This document shows positions 9,655-21,009 of a stretch of 64,000 nt of DNA, piece by piece. Source of the stretch: Metallyticus violacea (taxonomy: Eukaryota; Arthropoda; Insecta; Mantodea; Metallyticidae); NCBI GenBank assembly GCA_030762175.1, contig CM060833.1, positions 161,450,001 to 161,514,000 of the forward strand, in the 5' to 3' direction. The first letter of the stretch is position 1, and every line of letters starts with the position of its first letter. The position numbers and the translations under genes are program-made. Under the pieces are notes generated by a model. The model worked only from the letters and a program-made list of their open reading frames with translations. It had not been told where the DNA came from and made no database searches.

Positions 9655-10020
9655 GCAATTCCGTGAAAATATATTGAATATCGAGGTAACGTAATTCATG
9701 GAAACAGATTAAACAACCAACGAGAGAGAGAGAGCGAGAAAATATAAAAATATAGTTATATGTAAGATTTAAACCAGGTGGTATACGCGTAAAACTATAT
9801 TTATGTAAAACTATAGCAGTCATTTCTCTATCTCTAAGTAAACTTTAGAGTATGAGTCGGTAACGCATCAATAAGTGTTCGATTAAATGTATCAATGAAA
9901 TCCTTACAGTGAGATAGGGCATGTTGGACAACCGGAAAGTGAGAATTGATTTTAACAGAACATCTATGATTGTTGGTGTTAAACCAATATAAAGTTATTT
10001 GCAAAGCTTACAAGATAGCA
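9655..10020 (-). pseudogene. Penelope-like element GIY-YIG endonuclease remnant
   Basis: Read on the minus strand, one frame gives YIGLT followed about 15 residues later by ILTFRLSN. After a frameshift comes QHALSHCKDF, and a further shift gives LLRDREMTAI and IPPGLNLTY. This is the order of the GIY-YIG (URI) nuclease motif set at the C terminus of Penelope-like retroelements: the second Tyr with IG, the basic/His segment and the catalytic Glu. The 25,570-25,835 copy has the same blocks. An expanded GA run at 9721-9734 and frameshifts show decay. The remnant is cut off at 10,022 by the DUF4817-type transposon. An alternative is another GIY-YIG-bearing retroelement. Confidence 0.5.
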
Positions 10021-10026
10021 TATACC

Positions 10027-10972
10027 GAGGGTGCCAAAAGTGTATACACACTTTCACAGTAGATATCTATTTAACTTATTTCAAAGTTGAACCGAAAAAC
10101 AACAGTAATGTGTAGTATGATGTTCTGTAAATAGATGTGACTCACCTACTTTATGATAGTGTTGCTACGTGACAGGTAGCAACATTACAATGAACAATGA
10201 ACAAATGAAGTCAAGATTATCGTAAATCAAATAAACAAATGAAGACAAAATTATTGTAAATCACCAATGAACAACAGAAGCCAAGATTATCGTATGATGT
10301 TCTTGTAAACAGATGTGACTCACATCCTACATTATAATAGTGTTGCTACGTGACAGATAAATCATCTATGAACAATAGAAGCCAAGATTATCGTATGATG
10401 TTCTGTAAACAAATGTGACTCATATTATGTTATGCTAGCGTTGCTACAACAAAATGGAGCCAAGATTATCGTTTGAACAACGAAAAGCAATTTTGAAGTG
10501 GTATTGGAAAACTGAGAATGTTGCTGAAGTTCAAAGGCAATGGAGAAGTGTACAGAATAGAACCGCCAACGCGAGTAACAACTGCACGAATTCGAGACAA
10601 ATTTGAGACTCGTGGTACCCAATGCGATGTTCACAATGGCAGATCTGGGAGACCTCGCACAGCAACAAGCCCCGCGCACTGGATCCAAGGCACTGTATAG
10701 GACGAAGAGATCCGATTAAGTTTCCACCGCGTTCTCTGGATCAAACTCCGTTGGACTTCTACCTATGGGGAACTCTTAAGGATGTTGTATACCGTGGAAA
10801 ACCAGCTACACTGACAGCACTTCGGGAAGAAATTGAAACGGCATATGCTGCAATCGCTGAGGACACTTTCGCAAACGTTGCTCAATCAGTAGTTCAACGT
10901 ACTCAGAAGTGTATCGACGCCAATGGTGGGCATTTTGAGCAACTGTTGTAACTGTGAAAGTCTAAGATGATT
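10027..10972 (+). pseudogene. internally deleted DUF4817-type IS630/Tc1-like transposon
   Basis: The left end GAGGGTGCCAAAAGTGTATA begins just after a TA. A 5' untranslated stretch with three internal repeats precedes ATG 10,453. The frame MEPRLSFEQRKAILKWYWKT is an N-terminal helix-turn-helix of the DUF4817 type. A one-base shift near 10,545 leads into PPTRVTTARIRDKFETRGT and GRSGRPRT. After about 10,680 the whole DDE catalytic core is missing and the frame resumes in the C-terminal part (LDQTPLDFYLWGTLKDVVYR, then a helix and GGHFEQLL) with stop TAA 10,949-10,951. The final ACTGTGAAAGT matches the inner part of the left terminal repeat in reverse, but the outer right end is lost. So this is a deletion derivative that cannot make transposase. 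A fragment of the same family lies at 36,940-37,262. Confidence 0.75.
10117..10452 (+). repeat. three subterminal repeats inside the DUF4817-type transposon
   Basis: The module GATGTTCTGTAAACAGATGT followed by GACTCAC, an ATTATGATAGTGTTGCTACG box and GAAGCCAAGATTATCGTATG occurs three times (about 10,117; 10,287; 10,396). The third copy ends in the start codon. Two further short copies of the AACAAATGAAGNCAA box lie between. Subterminal repeats are common transposase-binding sites in Tc1-like and hAT elements. Confidence 0.65.
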
Positions 10973-13076
10973 AGTGCTCATCATTTTCTGTTTGTGTGAA
11001 TCTATTATAACAAAAGAATAAAAGATAAATGTTTATAAACAACTGTGTCGTTCAAAGGCATTCTTAGGAATTATTAATACGTTTACAAGAGTACTAACTA
11101 CTCCTCTAGGTTTCTTGGCAAAAAGAATGGATCACTTCGTTATGAAAATCAAGTTTCTTTTTTAAGGATGACAGCAATGCGTTTTAAAAAGTTAGCAGTA
11201 CAAGGCAAATACTCCGTTTTCGGTCAGAGAATTGGGCAAATGGATCTTAATTCTCTTTAAAGTTTAAAAAACAAACAAACTTGCGATAGTACATCACTAA
11301 GTTCTACATGCATGCACTTGAGCAACTCATAGGTCTGTTCTGAGAGGATTGCGAGCTCGAATACACTGCTGAAAGTACATTCTTCAGTCGAGGAAATCCA
11401 CAGCAAAGTAGCAAATTTTTCTTCAGGAAACTTGGTACAAAACTCTTGAAAGTTTTATGAATCTAAGAGTGGAAGGAAAATGAGTTATTTATGAAAACCT
11501 TCGGTTAGCTTACTTTTAATGTCAATCGCCTCTTAGTGGTCTTCTATATGAGTCCTCTGTTACCTGGAACATTCTTAGCTCTCTGCTTTTTGCTACGATG
11601 ATCTCCGGGATTATCTTCTTAAATGTCATAATAATCTCTCACATCTAGGCCATTAATTCCTTTCAATCAGTAACCTACATTAGATATCTTTCTTTGCAAG
11701 ATGACGAAGCTAATCAAATCAGCTTGAGGAAGAAGAGGATTAAATAATTTTAGCATGAAATTAAAGCCAAGATCCTGAAGAGCAGAGAGCGCCATTGTAC
11801 GTTCAGACGTCTCATTGAACTCTATGTTTAATTATATGGTTAACGCTGGTTTTCATTGCTGAGGCATCGCAGGCGGTGAAATGATAAACTGGAGAAGGAA
11901 GGAAGCTTCCTAGGTCTGAGTTTAGGATACCGGCCTGGCATTTCCCATTTTAGAGAGGACTAGGCTACTTGCGCCGGTAACTCGCCTCGTGAGCATTGTT
12001 CGAAGGAATAGCTGCATGTGAAAGCGCGCAGGAAGAATGAATGCATTCGCTCCTGAGATGTTATTTCGTTGATGAATATAGCGGCGATTGCTTCATCGGC
12101 GATTGCTTCATATTCGGAAACATCATTTTCAACCAGCAATAACTTCTATTGTGTGACTAAGATCTAATGATGATAATACTGTTCGGTTGAGGAAATTGCA
12201 CAGAAATTGAACATCAATAATTACTTCAAAGGAAAGGACAACTAATCCCTACTTATTCTTACAGCGTTTAAATATTGCAAGCGCCAGTTGTAGAAATAAA
12301 CTTGCGATGTTATTTCCTGGTTGTGCGGTTTTGTGAGTCTTTCAGAATTATTCTTTTGGGCATCTCTTCTGTTTATCAGTAGATTATAATGTTTGGATGA
12401 AAACAAAAGTGTATAATTAATCTTTACAAATTTCCACAAACGTCGTACACTGTCACAAGGCTTACATGGTTTCTTATGTAATTAGATTGTTCAAACGGCA
12501 TCCGGAAGTGATTTTCTTTCATTTTAGGTTAGATTAGATTTTCAAAATTCAAATGTTCCATTTCTATTTAAGATAGGCTAATGAAACTTTCACTAGTAAT
12601 GTAACAGAATCTTCTTAATAGAGTTATTAAGTTTCTGATGGTGTTTGTTTATGTTTAATATAATATTTAAATATAACATAAAATATGAAAATTGCATACT
12701 TGCATATATCGGAACACATTTCTCTAATCTATTATTTATATCATGACAGAATTTTACATTTAATTTATGAAACATTACTTGACATAACTGGTAAAAGTGA
12801 TCATTAATTGTGGAGTTTAGTTTCAAAGCACAAAGTATTACTTACATTTTTCACTGTAAGCAAATTTTGCATGTAATTATTTTTTTAATTGAATGATCTG
12901 CATGTTGCAACAATAACTCTTCACTTCCTGTTTAGAACTGATGCACATTCGCAATTTAACTCGCTGAAACATTGCATCTTTAAATAGTTTGTAATCTACA
13001 CACGGGTATAACAATGAAATACAGTTTCTGAGATATCTGACACTATGTCATTAAAAGTCTTTCTGAACTGTCTTAC
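10973..13076. other. intron of the secreted-protein gene, no further feature recognised
   Basis: AT-rich DNA between the DUF4817-type element and the coding exon. There are several short chance open frames and no domain, tRNA or repeat that I can support. Confidence 0.4.
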
Positions 13077-13345
13077 CTGTAACTTGCTGCATGCCTTGGT
13101 ACACTCTCCACGGCTTCCCTGAGGGGAAGGTACTCTGTTCCGAACACATATTCTATGAGCGAAGATCGGTGCGACGCCCTTGGGTACGGCTTGTCATATG
13201 CAGGGACCCATTCTACAGAGTCTCTCTGAAACGTATGACTGTTCTCCAGAAGACCCCATGTTCCTGGTTCATCTGGCATTGCCACTTGAAGTTCTAGCAG
13301 CAGCACTACGAGAAATCCCAGATTGCACACACCCATGGCTTACAC
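13077..13345 (-). CDS. start exon of unrecognised secreted-protein gene (signal peptide)
   Basis: Minus strand. A strong acceptor (TATTTCTGTTGGCAG) ends at 13,346. The exon opens with nine leader bases, GTG TAA GCC, so an in-frame stop directly precedes the ATG at 13,336, which sits in an ideal GCCATGG context. The first 19 residues (MGVCNLGFLVVLLLELQVA) are a typical cleaved signal peptide. The mature part is rich in Pro, Tyr, Glu and Arg and includes VEWVPAYDKPYP and EYLPLREAVE. The exon ends in TTACAG at a consensus donor GTAAGA (13,076 downward) after the second base of an Arg codon, matching the phase of exon 3,425-3,187. The acceptor implies at least one upstream non-coding exon. No family is recognised; a secreted structural, cuticular or immune-related protein are all possible. 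Confidence 0.7.
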
Positions 13346-15761
13346 CTGCCAACAGAAATACGATACAATTGCATATCAAAGAAACAGAGTATTTTGTTCA
13401 AGTTGAACATTTCCAGCGATGCAGTAACAACTGTTTACAAACTATGATTTCTTTTCCTTGTGAAAAGAAAAACACGTTTTTCAAATGTTTGAAAGCCCAA
13501 GAAAACAAAGCATTTATGATATTGTAGCTGTGCAACTTTGCAGCCATAGAGTGCATTCGTGCAATGAATATAATTAAGATCATTTAAGACATTTGGGACT
13601 TTAGTCTTCCTACAACATTGTACCAGTCTCTTTACTCTTATTTCAAACGGGAGGGGGGGGGGTAGAGCATTTGGCTGAGAAATAATAGGTTCTATGGTTT
13701 AATAAAGAATATGAAAGACGCGAGATACCATATTACTTTACATATTCATTAGAGGTTCATATTTAACAGAAAAAGCAACATTCTTAGTGTAATGTATACA
13801 GTAAATCTGTGATGGCATGATTAATACATGTCTCTAAAGCTACCTAACAAGTTGCATTCTCAGATAAATAAAAAGAATTCCATCTGGGTAAATTAAAATT
13901 AATATTCAGTGGTAAGTAGACATTTATTCACTGATATCATTGTATTTGATTTAACTTATTAATCTAAATATAAACATGCCATTATTTTTGGTCTGAATTT
14001 AATAGTTTCCTGTCGAGAGTTCTAAAAGTAGACGTAGTTAATCTTTGCTGGAATAATTTATTTTTACTGAGGGCGATTATAAGAAAAATTCCCTTCATAA
14101 CAAGTTAATATCGCACTTAAATTAAAAGCTGATTCTTGACGCACAAAAGCCCAAATCCCAAATTGCCGACATATTTAAATTTGTTTTATTTATAAGTTTT
14201 TTTTCCCCCAAAAATAAAGCCTTCCTGCACAGGAAAATTTGTCCGCTGTTGTCATAATAAAACAATGTTAAATGTTTTGATGTTTCTATGTTACTATTGT
14301 TAATATTAAATGTGTTCTTTTTTTCAAACACGCCACATAATTTGTAATCAGAGTCAGAAAATAAAAACTCAGATCACGATCGGAGTTCGCACCAGGCATC
14401 TTCGACTTAACGTGCCGATGCTCTTACACCGGAGTTACCGTGCCTTGTTCGGCTACAACTGTGAATCTCCTTAATATCCTGTAGATCTCGAAGGCTATCT
14501 CCTAGTAAGGACTTTATTCTTAAGCGGAGAATCTACGTATTATTTTAATATTAAAATAAATTATTTAAGTCTCCCTCCATAGCATGGTGAAAAAGAAGAA
14601 ATAATGCATAGATGTGAGAAGATTATATCCGTCAGCTTTTGAGCCATGCAGATGGGATGCCTAACATGTTTCCAGATAGAGTACCCCAACGTCGATGGAG
14701 CTCCTTAGAAGGTTCCCTCCACAGTGCATGCCAGTAGGCTAATCCACCTCGCCCTGGTGCTTTCGACCCTGTAAGTGAACGAACGGCGCGAAAACGATAG
14801 AAATGGGAGAACGGAAAATTCGTGAAACGTAAATATTCATTCCAGCATTAGCCTGAATGATCAGGGGAAATCACGAAAAAGTTCAAGATCCATCAGAATT
14901 GGCACAGATTTAAACTTTTATGTGCTATTAATGTGGTACATAAGTTTAAATTTAGATGCTAACTCCTGTTCATTTTTTAAGTCTAAAGTTTTCAAGCCTT
15001 ATTCACTCTGGTGCCGGCATTTAACCATAAAACTGCGCTGAAATTAAGGGAAAATCGACATTTCGTCGCTAGGTAAAGTTATTGATTTTTGTAAAAGAGC
15101 TCTACGTGGAATATAAGGCAAAGCAGTCAAAAGAGCTCTCCAAGACAGACATTTGCGAATGTCTTTTCAAAGCTCCAGATTTTAAATATTTGCTCATGAA
15201 GATCATTACGGCTTTCATTATTTTTAGGCGTGTGGACGCGAAGAACTACGTGATTTGTGAAATGGCAATGTGAAGGCCGCATTCTCGCCGTGTGTATTCG
15301 TGGTGAAGAAATGCATGTCAAGTATGTTCACAATCGTATCTGACGATGACCAGGTGAATTGTGTGGTGCTGTAGAGATATGTCGTTTTGTATCGATTCTA
15401 GCAAACAGCGGAACTAGTACTAGTGCAGTACAGGGGAACAATTGCTGAAAGCTACAGATGAATGCAACGAAAAAAGTTTCAGTTTTCAACTACGCATTCT
15501 TATACAATATAAAGCTAAAAAAATGAGAGTCAGATTTTAATGCAATAGAGGTAGTAGTAATAGTTAGGAAATAGCATTTTCAAACATGATAAATTGTACT
15601 TTCAATATTTATCCACACAAACAGCTCTTATAAAAGTAAAAATTAATATAATACCTGTTTTTACTCCAAAAAATCCAGCGCTTACGTTATACAGTGTTGC
15701 TAGTCAATCTTGATTGACATACAGGACATAAAGAACTAATTATGAATGATTTTGAATTTAA
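13346..15761. other. no recognised gene
   Basis: AT-rich DNA upstream of the signal-peptide exon. A G9 run lies near 13,653-13,662. An open frame at 15,082-15,273 has no homology signal. Nothing else can be supported. Confidence 0.4.
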
Positions 15762-15772
15762 AAAACATAGAC

Positions 15773-16035
15773 CGCCTCCGTAGTCTACTGGTAGCGTTTT
15801 CACTTACTAATATGGACGCCCTGCATTCGATTCCTGGTCAGGTCAAGCTGTCTGATAAATTTTTAACGGACTTTTTTCCTTACCGTGAGAAGGTGAAGGC
15901 CAGATAATTATGAGTCCAAGGACTCCGAGCTCATTTGCGCCATCATTAATTCATTTCATTTCATTCACCCCTACAGACTTACACCTATAGTATTCAGTGC
16001 ACAATCTGCATACATAGCGAGAAGACCAGTGCAGT
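15773..16035 (+). mobile_element. SINE C, full length, with 11-bp target duplication
   Basis: The tRNA-like head reads GCCTCCGTAGTCTACTGGTA (A-box) and then CATTCGATTCC (B-box), closest to a Gly-type tRNA. The body includes CCTTACCGTGAGAAGGTGAA and the tail CATTTCATTTCATTCACCCC then CTATAGTATTCAGT. Perfect AAAACATAGAC duplications lie at 15,762-15,772 and 16,036-16,046. Other copies are at 16,815-17,062 and 50,090-50,315. Confidence 0.85.
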
Positions 16036-16814
16036 AAAACATAGACAATATACGATATATTCTTCTTTAAGGTTGCAGTTCAGTTACTGTTAACGACACC
16101 CAACACTTAGCAAATGAATCCTGCTTGTGTAGAACGCCAAAGGTCGTTGTCACCTTGATCTTGAAGCGTCAACTATTGTTGCTAATCTTTAGATCGTCAG
16201 TTGAGAGATGCAAGCAGGGTGCCAAATGGAATTAGAATTTTTTTTCTTTCTGGGTTATGCATATTTATGTAATGCTAAAAGTACAGGATGTTTCGCGGTT
16301 TAGATTTCTCTGCTCTTGTAGACAATATTAATTGCTGTTTCATATATTTATTATTGTTATTATTCATATTATTATTCATAATAACAATGGAAATACTCTG
16401 AAAAGTAGCATAATTGTTTACTTATTTAATGAATTAAATATCATTTCTGCAACATACCTTTGGAAGCCTTTGGAAAAAGAAAGAACAAATTTAAAACCAA
16501 TTCCATTTACAGCTCAAAACAAGAGAGACATGTATTTCGAATAAGGAAAATAATCTTTTCAAAATGCAACCAATGGTCTTCAGTCTAACATTGCGAAAGT
16601 ACGACTTTTAAAACGTAACCTGTAATTAGAACAATGCATATTTAGGTCTGTATTTTAACATTATTTCTTTTGCTGTAGTTCATAAAGTTTTTACAATATA
16701 TGCGCTAGAGATACGAGTTTCCTCTCCCAAAACTAACATAATTGGAGGTGATATCAAGCGCATTTTAACATTTGTTTAATTTTTATTTAATGTCACTCTG
16801 ACTGCAGTGACTTG

Positions 16815-17062
16815 TGATGTCTGTAGATTGTGAAATTAATACTATAGGAGTATGTAGGGAGGAATGAAATGAAATGAATTAACGATGGCGGAAATAAGCT
16901 CGGAGTTCTTGGCGTCTTTAAGCAATCTAGCATTCACTTTCTCAAGGTAAGGAAAATCTCTGAAAGTAAAATCTTGTCCAGACAGATTGACCTGACCGGG
17001 GTTGGAACCCAGGACCTCTGGATTAATAGTAGCAAAGGCTACAACTAGACGCGTGGAACTGC
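16815..17062 (-). mobile_element. SINE C, second copy
   Basis: Read on the minus strand it starts near CCACGCGTCTAGTTGTAGCC, has the B-box region GGGTTCCAACCCCGGTCAGG, the CCTTACCTTGAGAAAGTGAA body and the CATTTCATTTCATTC tail ending in CTATAGTATT. It is more diverged than the first copy, and no clean target duplication is seen. Confidence 0.75.
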
Positions 17063-17124
17063 CAGCAGAGCCGTACTTCAACTTTGTTTGCCCCCCTGTC
17101 AGACCTTGAAAGTCACTTTCGGAG

Positions 17125-17400
17125 CCTTTATATGTCTGTCTCGGCGGTATACATTTGACTCTAGAGCAGCATACATTCTGTATAAACATTATTTTAAATA
17201 TCAATCTGCTCCTCGTGTGCGTGAGGAATTTATTCAGAGGTTTTCTGAGCAATTGCCTCCTTCCAGAACTAATTTTAATACGCTGGTTCAGTGCAAAACA
17301 AAAACAAAACAAAACAAAACACGAGCGAAAATATACAGTTTTAACAGAGGAAAATTGGACAAAAGATGCAAATATTGAACGTTTGCCAGCAAAATTACAC
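17125..17400 (+). pseudogene. DUF4817-type helix-turn-helix transposase fragment
   Basis: One frame gives ILYKHYFKYQSAPRVREEF, then FSEQLPPSRTNFNTLVQ, matching the N-terminal HTH of DUF4817-type transposase-like proteins that are plentiful in insects. A run of AAAAC repeats (17,295-17,320) disrupts the linker that usually precedes GRSGRPRT. The remaining frame to 17,535 shows VLTEENWTKDANIERL, resembling the following segment, but no catalytic domain. It abuts SINE C and is a dead fragment. Confidence 0.55.
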
Positions 17401-17639
17401 TCATGGAAGTTTCTGAATGTCAAAGGAAACGTTGGCAATGAAATCAAAATAATTACGATGGCGGAATTTAATCGTATCAATGAGAATACGTTCTTCGATC
17501 CAATGCCTATTCAGCCCGTCCGGCTGCGGCAGTAAAACGTTAAGGAGTGTGGAAGGTTAATGATTAAAATCATAATACGTAGCTATATATACCAAATGTG
17601 AAAAATAGAATAAAATAAATATCCAAAATAACATGTTAA

Positions 17640-18700
17640 AATATAATAAATGAAACGCAATATAGGAACACAAATTACGCGGTATTAGCAGAAAGACTGG
17701 AATATTGACAAAAAGGGAAAATAACATTTCAGAATTTAGAATTTAGGAAAATTAAAGATAATATGTTTGCGTTAAATACAATGGTAGATAAATGTCTCAT
17801 TATGAAAAGAGGATGATTATATCTGTTATTTGTTGATTTTGAAAAAGCTTATGACACAATAAATCAGGAAGCATCATGCTTTAAAATAAGTCATAAGCAA
17901 TAAGTAAAATATTTATAAGAAAATTACAAAGAATTTATACTGATAATGCATTTTGTAAAGATCTCTGGGGATTTGTTGACTGAAATTGTTTAAAATGCCA
18001 CTGCTTTTAAGATAAGACCGTAAACTATGTAATATGTTATTTAATTTGTATTTTGTTGATGTTCTACAGATAATAAAACCAATGAATATTTTAAAATATT
18101 GATAATAAAGAAATCCCTGGGTTACTTTTTGCCGATGATTTAGTTATAGGATCACTAACTAATGTGGGATTAATGCAAACATTTGAAGCAATATTTAGTT
18201 TTTATAAAGAAGGGAGTTTAAAAATGAATATAAAGAAATCTAAAATTATGATATTCAAGAATGACTCGAAACTAAGGAAATATGAGATATGGTATTGCGA
18301 AGGAGAAAAAAATTACGTGGTAAATAAATATGAACATTTAAGTAAGCAATAATTAAGTAATAATACAGAAATGATGAGCATTAACAAGGGAGATATTGGC
18401 ATTGAGAGCTGTAAAGATATGTCTGGAGAAACTACCAGGAATGTAAATTAATTTGTTGGAGAGAGTTTATGGAACAACAACTGAGGCAAAAATCTGTATG
18501 GTAGCAGAGATTTGGGGGATTTTCGAGTGTTGGGTAATTGTCAATTTGATTCACAGGTGTTTCTTTTAACTAGTTTTGGATCTACTGAGAGCTTCGCCCT
18601 ATGGTTAGTTCAAGTAGAGTTAGGACGAATAGGGAATAAGGATAAAAAAATGGAAAGGCCACATTTATCTGGAAAGCTCAGACCCTCGAGCGATATTTAA
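17640..18700 (+). pseudogene. non-LTR retrotransposon reverse transcriptase remnant
   Basis: Reverse transcriptase blocks appear in order but in different frames. FALNTMVDKCLIMKRG at 17,770-17,817 is followed by YLLFVDFEKAYDTINQEA at 17,820-17,875 (first catalytic Asp in FVDFEKAYD). A gap follows, then GLLFADDLVIGSLTNVGL at 18,118-18,172 (catalytic Asp pair as FADD) and MNIKKSKIMIFKN in the following frame. The thumb/connection part EAKICMVAEIWG appears near 18,482-18,520 and LWLVQVELGRI at 18,598-18,632. This is the FADDLVIGS type of LINE frequent in arthropods. Stops and at least three frameshifts make it inactive. The C-terminal zinc-knuckle end of a similar element lies at 36,232-36,905. 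Confidence 0.75.
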
Positions 18701-19509
18701 TAAGACTATTTCACGAATAAAATAAGAATTTAAATATAATTTCCCTAAACTTGCCTTAAAATTTGTATATTTGTGCTTAATCTTTTCAAGCAATCTTGCG
18801 CCAGAAGAATGCCCATTGTCAGTAATGCCAATAGAGAAGAGCAAAATACGATTTAAGACTATTTTATGAATAGAATAAGAATAAAAGTGATATATATTGA
18901 AAATTCGCGCACAGAATATTAACACTTGCATAAAATGTTACACTTAATTATGAATGTATTTTCTATTCAGAAACCGTGAGACTGAAATGGTCAAAAGTTG
19001 ACTATTGCAATCGCTACCGTTCGATTTTCTAATTCCAACCGGGGCAAAAAAAGAGTGTCTCTAATTTTCTTTGTATTCTGCGGTTTGGAATTGCTAATGG
19101 TAAGACCAGTTTGCCATTTGACGCAACACCAAAACGCTTTGAAGAACCCTTCTTTCGCGTTATGATTGTCGATTGTCCATGCATTTGTTGCTACCAATAG
19201 CTCCTCACCGCCTCTAGCAAAAGACGTCAGTGATGCGTGTTCAGGAATTATATAGTGGAGATATTGAGTTGGCTACACTGACCACAAGACAAGTGCATGT
19301 CGCGTGATAAACGGACTTGATAATTTTTTTCTCGATAATTTCACTCTGTAATCCGGCTGTGATTGGTCAAAATTCAAAATTTTGTTTTGTTTCGTTGGTC
19401 CATTTTAAGAAAAAATGAGTGGAATAGTCAAATTAATTTTACACACAATTCTCTGATTTTCTGAGAGTAGGAGTATTTTTCTTATTACACATACCAAATT
19501 TTCTTTAAA
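18701..19509. other. no gene; short direct repeat noted
   Basis: A 36-base motif (TAAGACTATTTCACGAATAA at 18,700 and TAAGACTATTTTATGAATAG at 18,855) is repeated 155 bp apart. Otherwise nothing is recognised. Confidence 0.4.
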
Positions 19510-20818
19510 ATAAGTCGCAGCACAGCTGTTCTCGGATGTGTGTTCCTTTCTTAATTTGACACTTTGCATGAAACACAGAATTTAAAAATCGCTCTAGCGG
19601 CAATAATATTTACTTTTTGCAACGAAACTCCTAAGAAAAGTATTTGCTGAAAATCAGGAATATCGGAATATTAAGAGTGGAGGTTTACCTAAAATTTAAA
19701 AATCGCTCCAGTAGCACCCATATTTTTTTTTTTTTTTTGCAATTCTGTATTATTTAAATAAAATAAGAAAAACATTTTCTGAAAATTAGAGAAATAGGCC
19801 ATTAGGAGTGGAGGTATAGCTGTAAATCGAAATCTAAAGAGCGGGGGTTAAAGCGAAATTTAAAAATCATTCTAACGATCGCAATTTTTGTTTTTTCTCA
19901 ACGAAACTAGGAATAGGTCATAGAAATAAAATAAGAACAGTATTTGCTGAAAATCACTGAAATAAAATTATTGGAAATGGGGGTTTACCTGAAACCCAAC
20001 AGTTAGAAATTACTCTAGCGGCTCCAATCTTTATTTATTATTTTTTTGCAACGAAACTCAGCATATACCATTAATATAAAGTAAAAAATATTGTTCCTGA
20101 AAATCAGGTAAATCGAGCCATTAGGAATGGGCGTTTACCTCAAACCCAAAATTTAAAAATCACTCTTAACGGTACTAATATTTGTTTCTTCACAACAAAA
20201 TTTGATATATTTCATTTAAACATAATAAAAGAAATAGTTTCTGAAAATTAGGAACATCGGACCATTAGGAGTGAGAGTATGTTTGAAAACCGAAATTTAG
20301 AAAGTGCGCTTGCGTTTAATTTTCTTCCCATTGTTTCAAAATAAAAGTCAAATTAATTCAGTACATAAATTGTGTTTATAACGATGCATATGTTCTATAT
20401 TTGACAAAATCACGGCGTGAAGATAGCAAATGTGAAATATTGATCAAATATGTGCTTTAGAACAATATTTGTATGTAAGAGCGCTCTGTTGTAATAACCT
20501 TCGGAAAACGTTTTTGTTACAATGATTTTATTACATTAACAGTTCAATTAAATTTCAAAGTCAATGAAAGTTGATGGGACCTTCGATTGTATCCTGTGGA
20601 CTGTGTATATTTTCTTAGTGCATTGTAGTGTTTTTAAATAGTAACATAGTTTTATTTCACTAAAACATGTGATAATTTTCTTCTTTCTTAAAACACGCAA
20701 GATAAGTCGAATTTTTGTTATTTCTCTCTATTTTAGTGTATGTAAAGATGACACCAAGGTCTCAGTTCATAAATATGGATACATTTAAAAATGTTTAAAA
20801 ATACTCACACAGTGTAGC
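19510..20818 (-). mobile_element. composite repeat copy 2 (inverted relative to copy 1)
   Basis: Reverse-complement match to 5845-7260. Bases 20,340-20,818 match the unique flank (for example AAATATGGATACATTTAAAA against 5845-5890, and the GTAACAAAACGTTTT / AACGTTTTTGTTAC block). Bases 19,560-20,340 contain six array units marked by GCTCTAGCGGC-type boxes at 19,591, 19,705, 19,870, 20,012, 20,161 and 20,307. Periods are 114-165 bp. Identity is roughly 75-85 percent by eye, so the two copies are old. Confidence 0.7.
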
Positions 20819-21009
20819 TTTGTCTATCAGTGGTCATATATCTTATTTAATTAATATACACCATTAATTTTATGGTTAAATCTCAATAATAATTGTAAAC
20901 ATGTGGGTTCTCTTTTGTGATACTTACAAACTGTAAGAATTATAATTTTGATTCCCTAATACCACACAGTAATGTCACAACTTATTTAATTTCATTAATT
21001 AATAAGCCC

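Noticed and set aside
16842..17480. 212-codon minus-strand open frame
   Set aside because: The C-terminal half is the SINE C copy translated and the middle is the antisense of a DUF4817 fragment. It has no splice or domain support.
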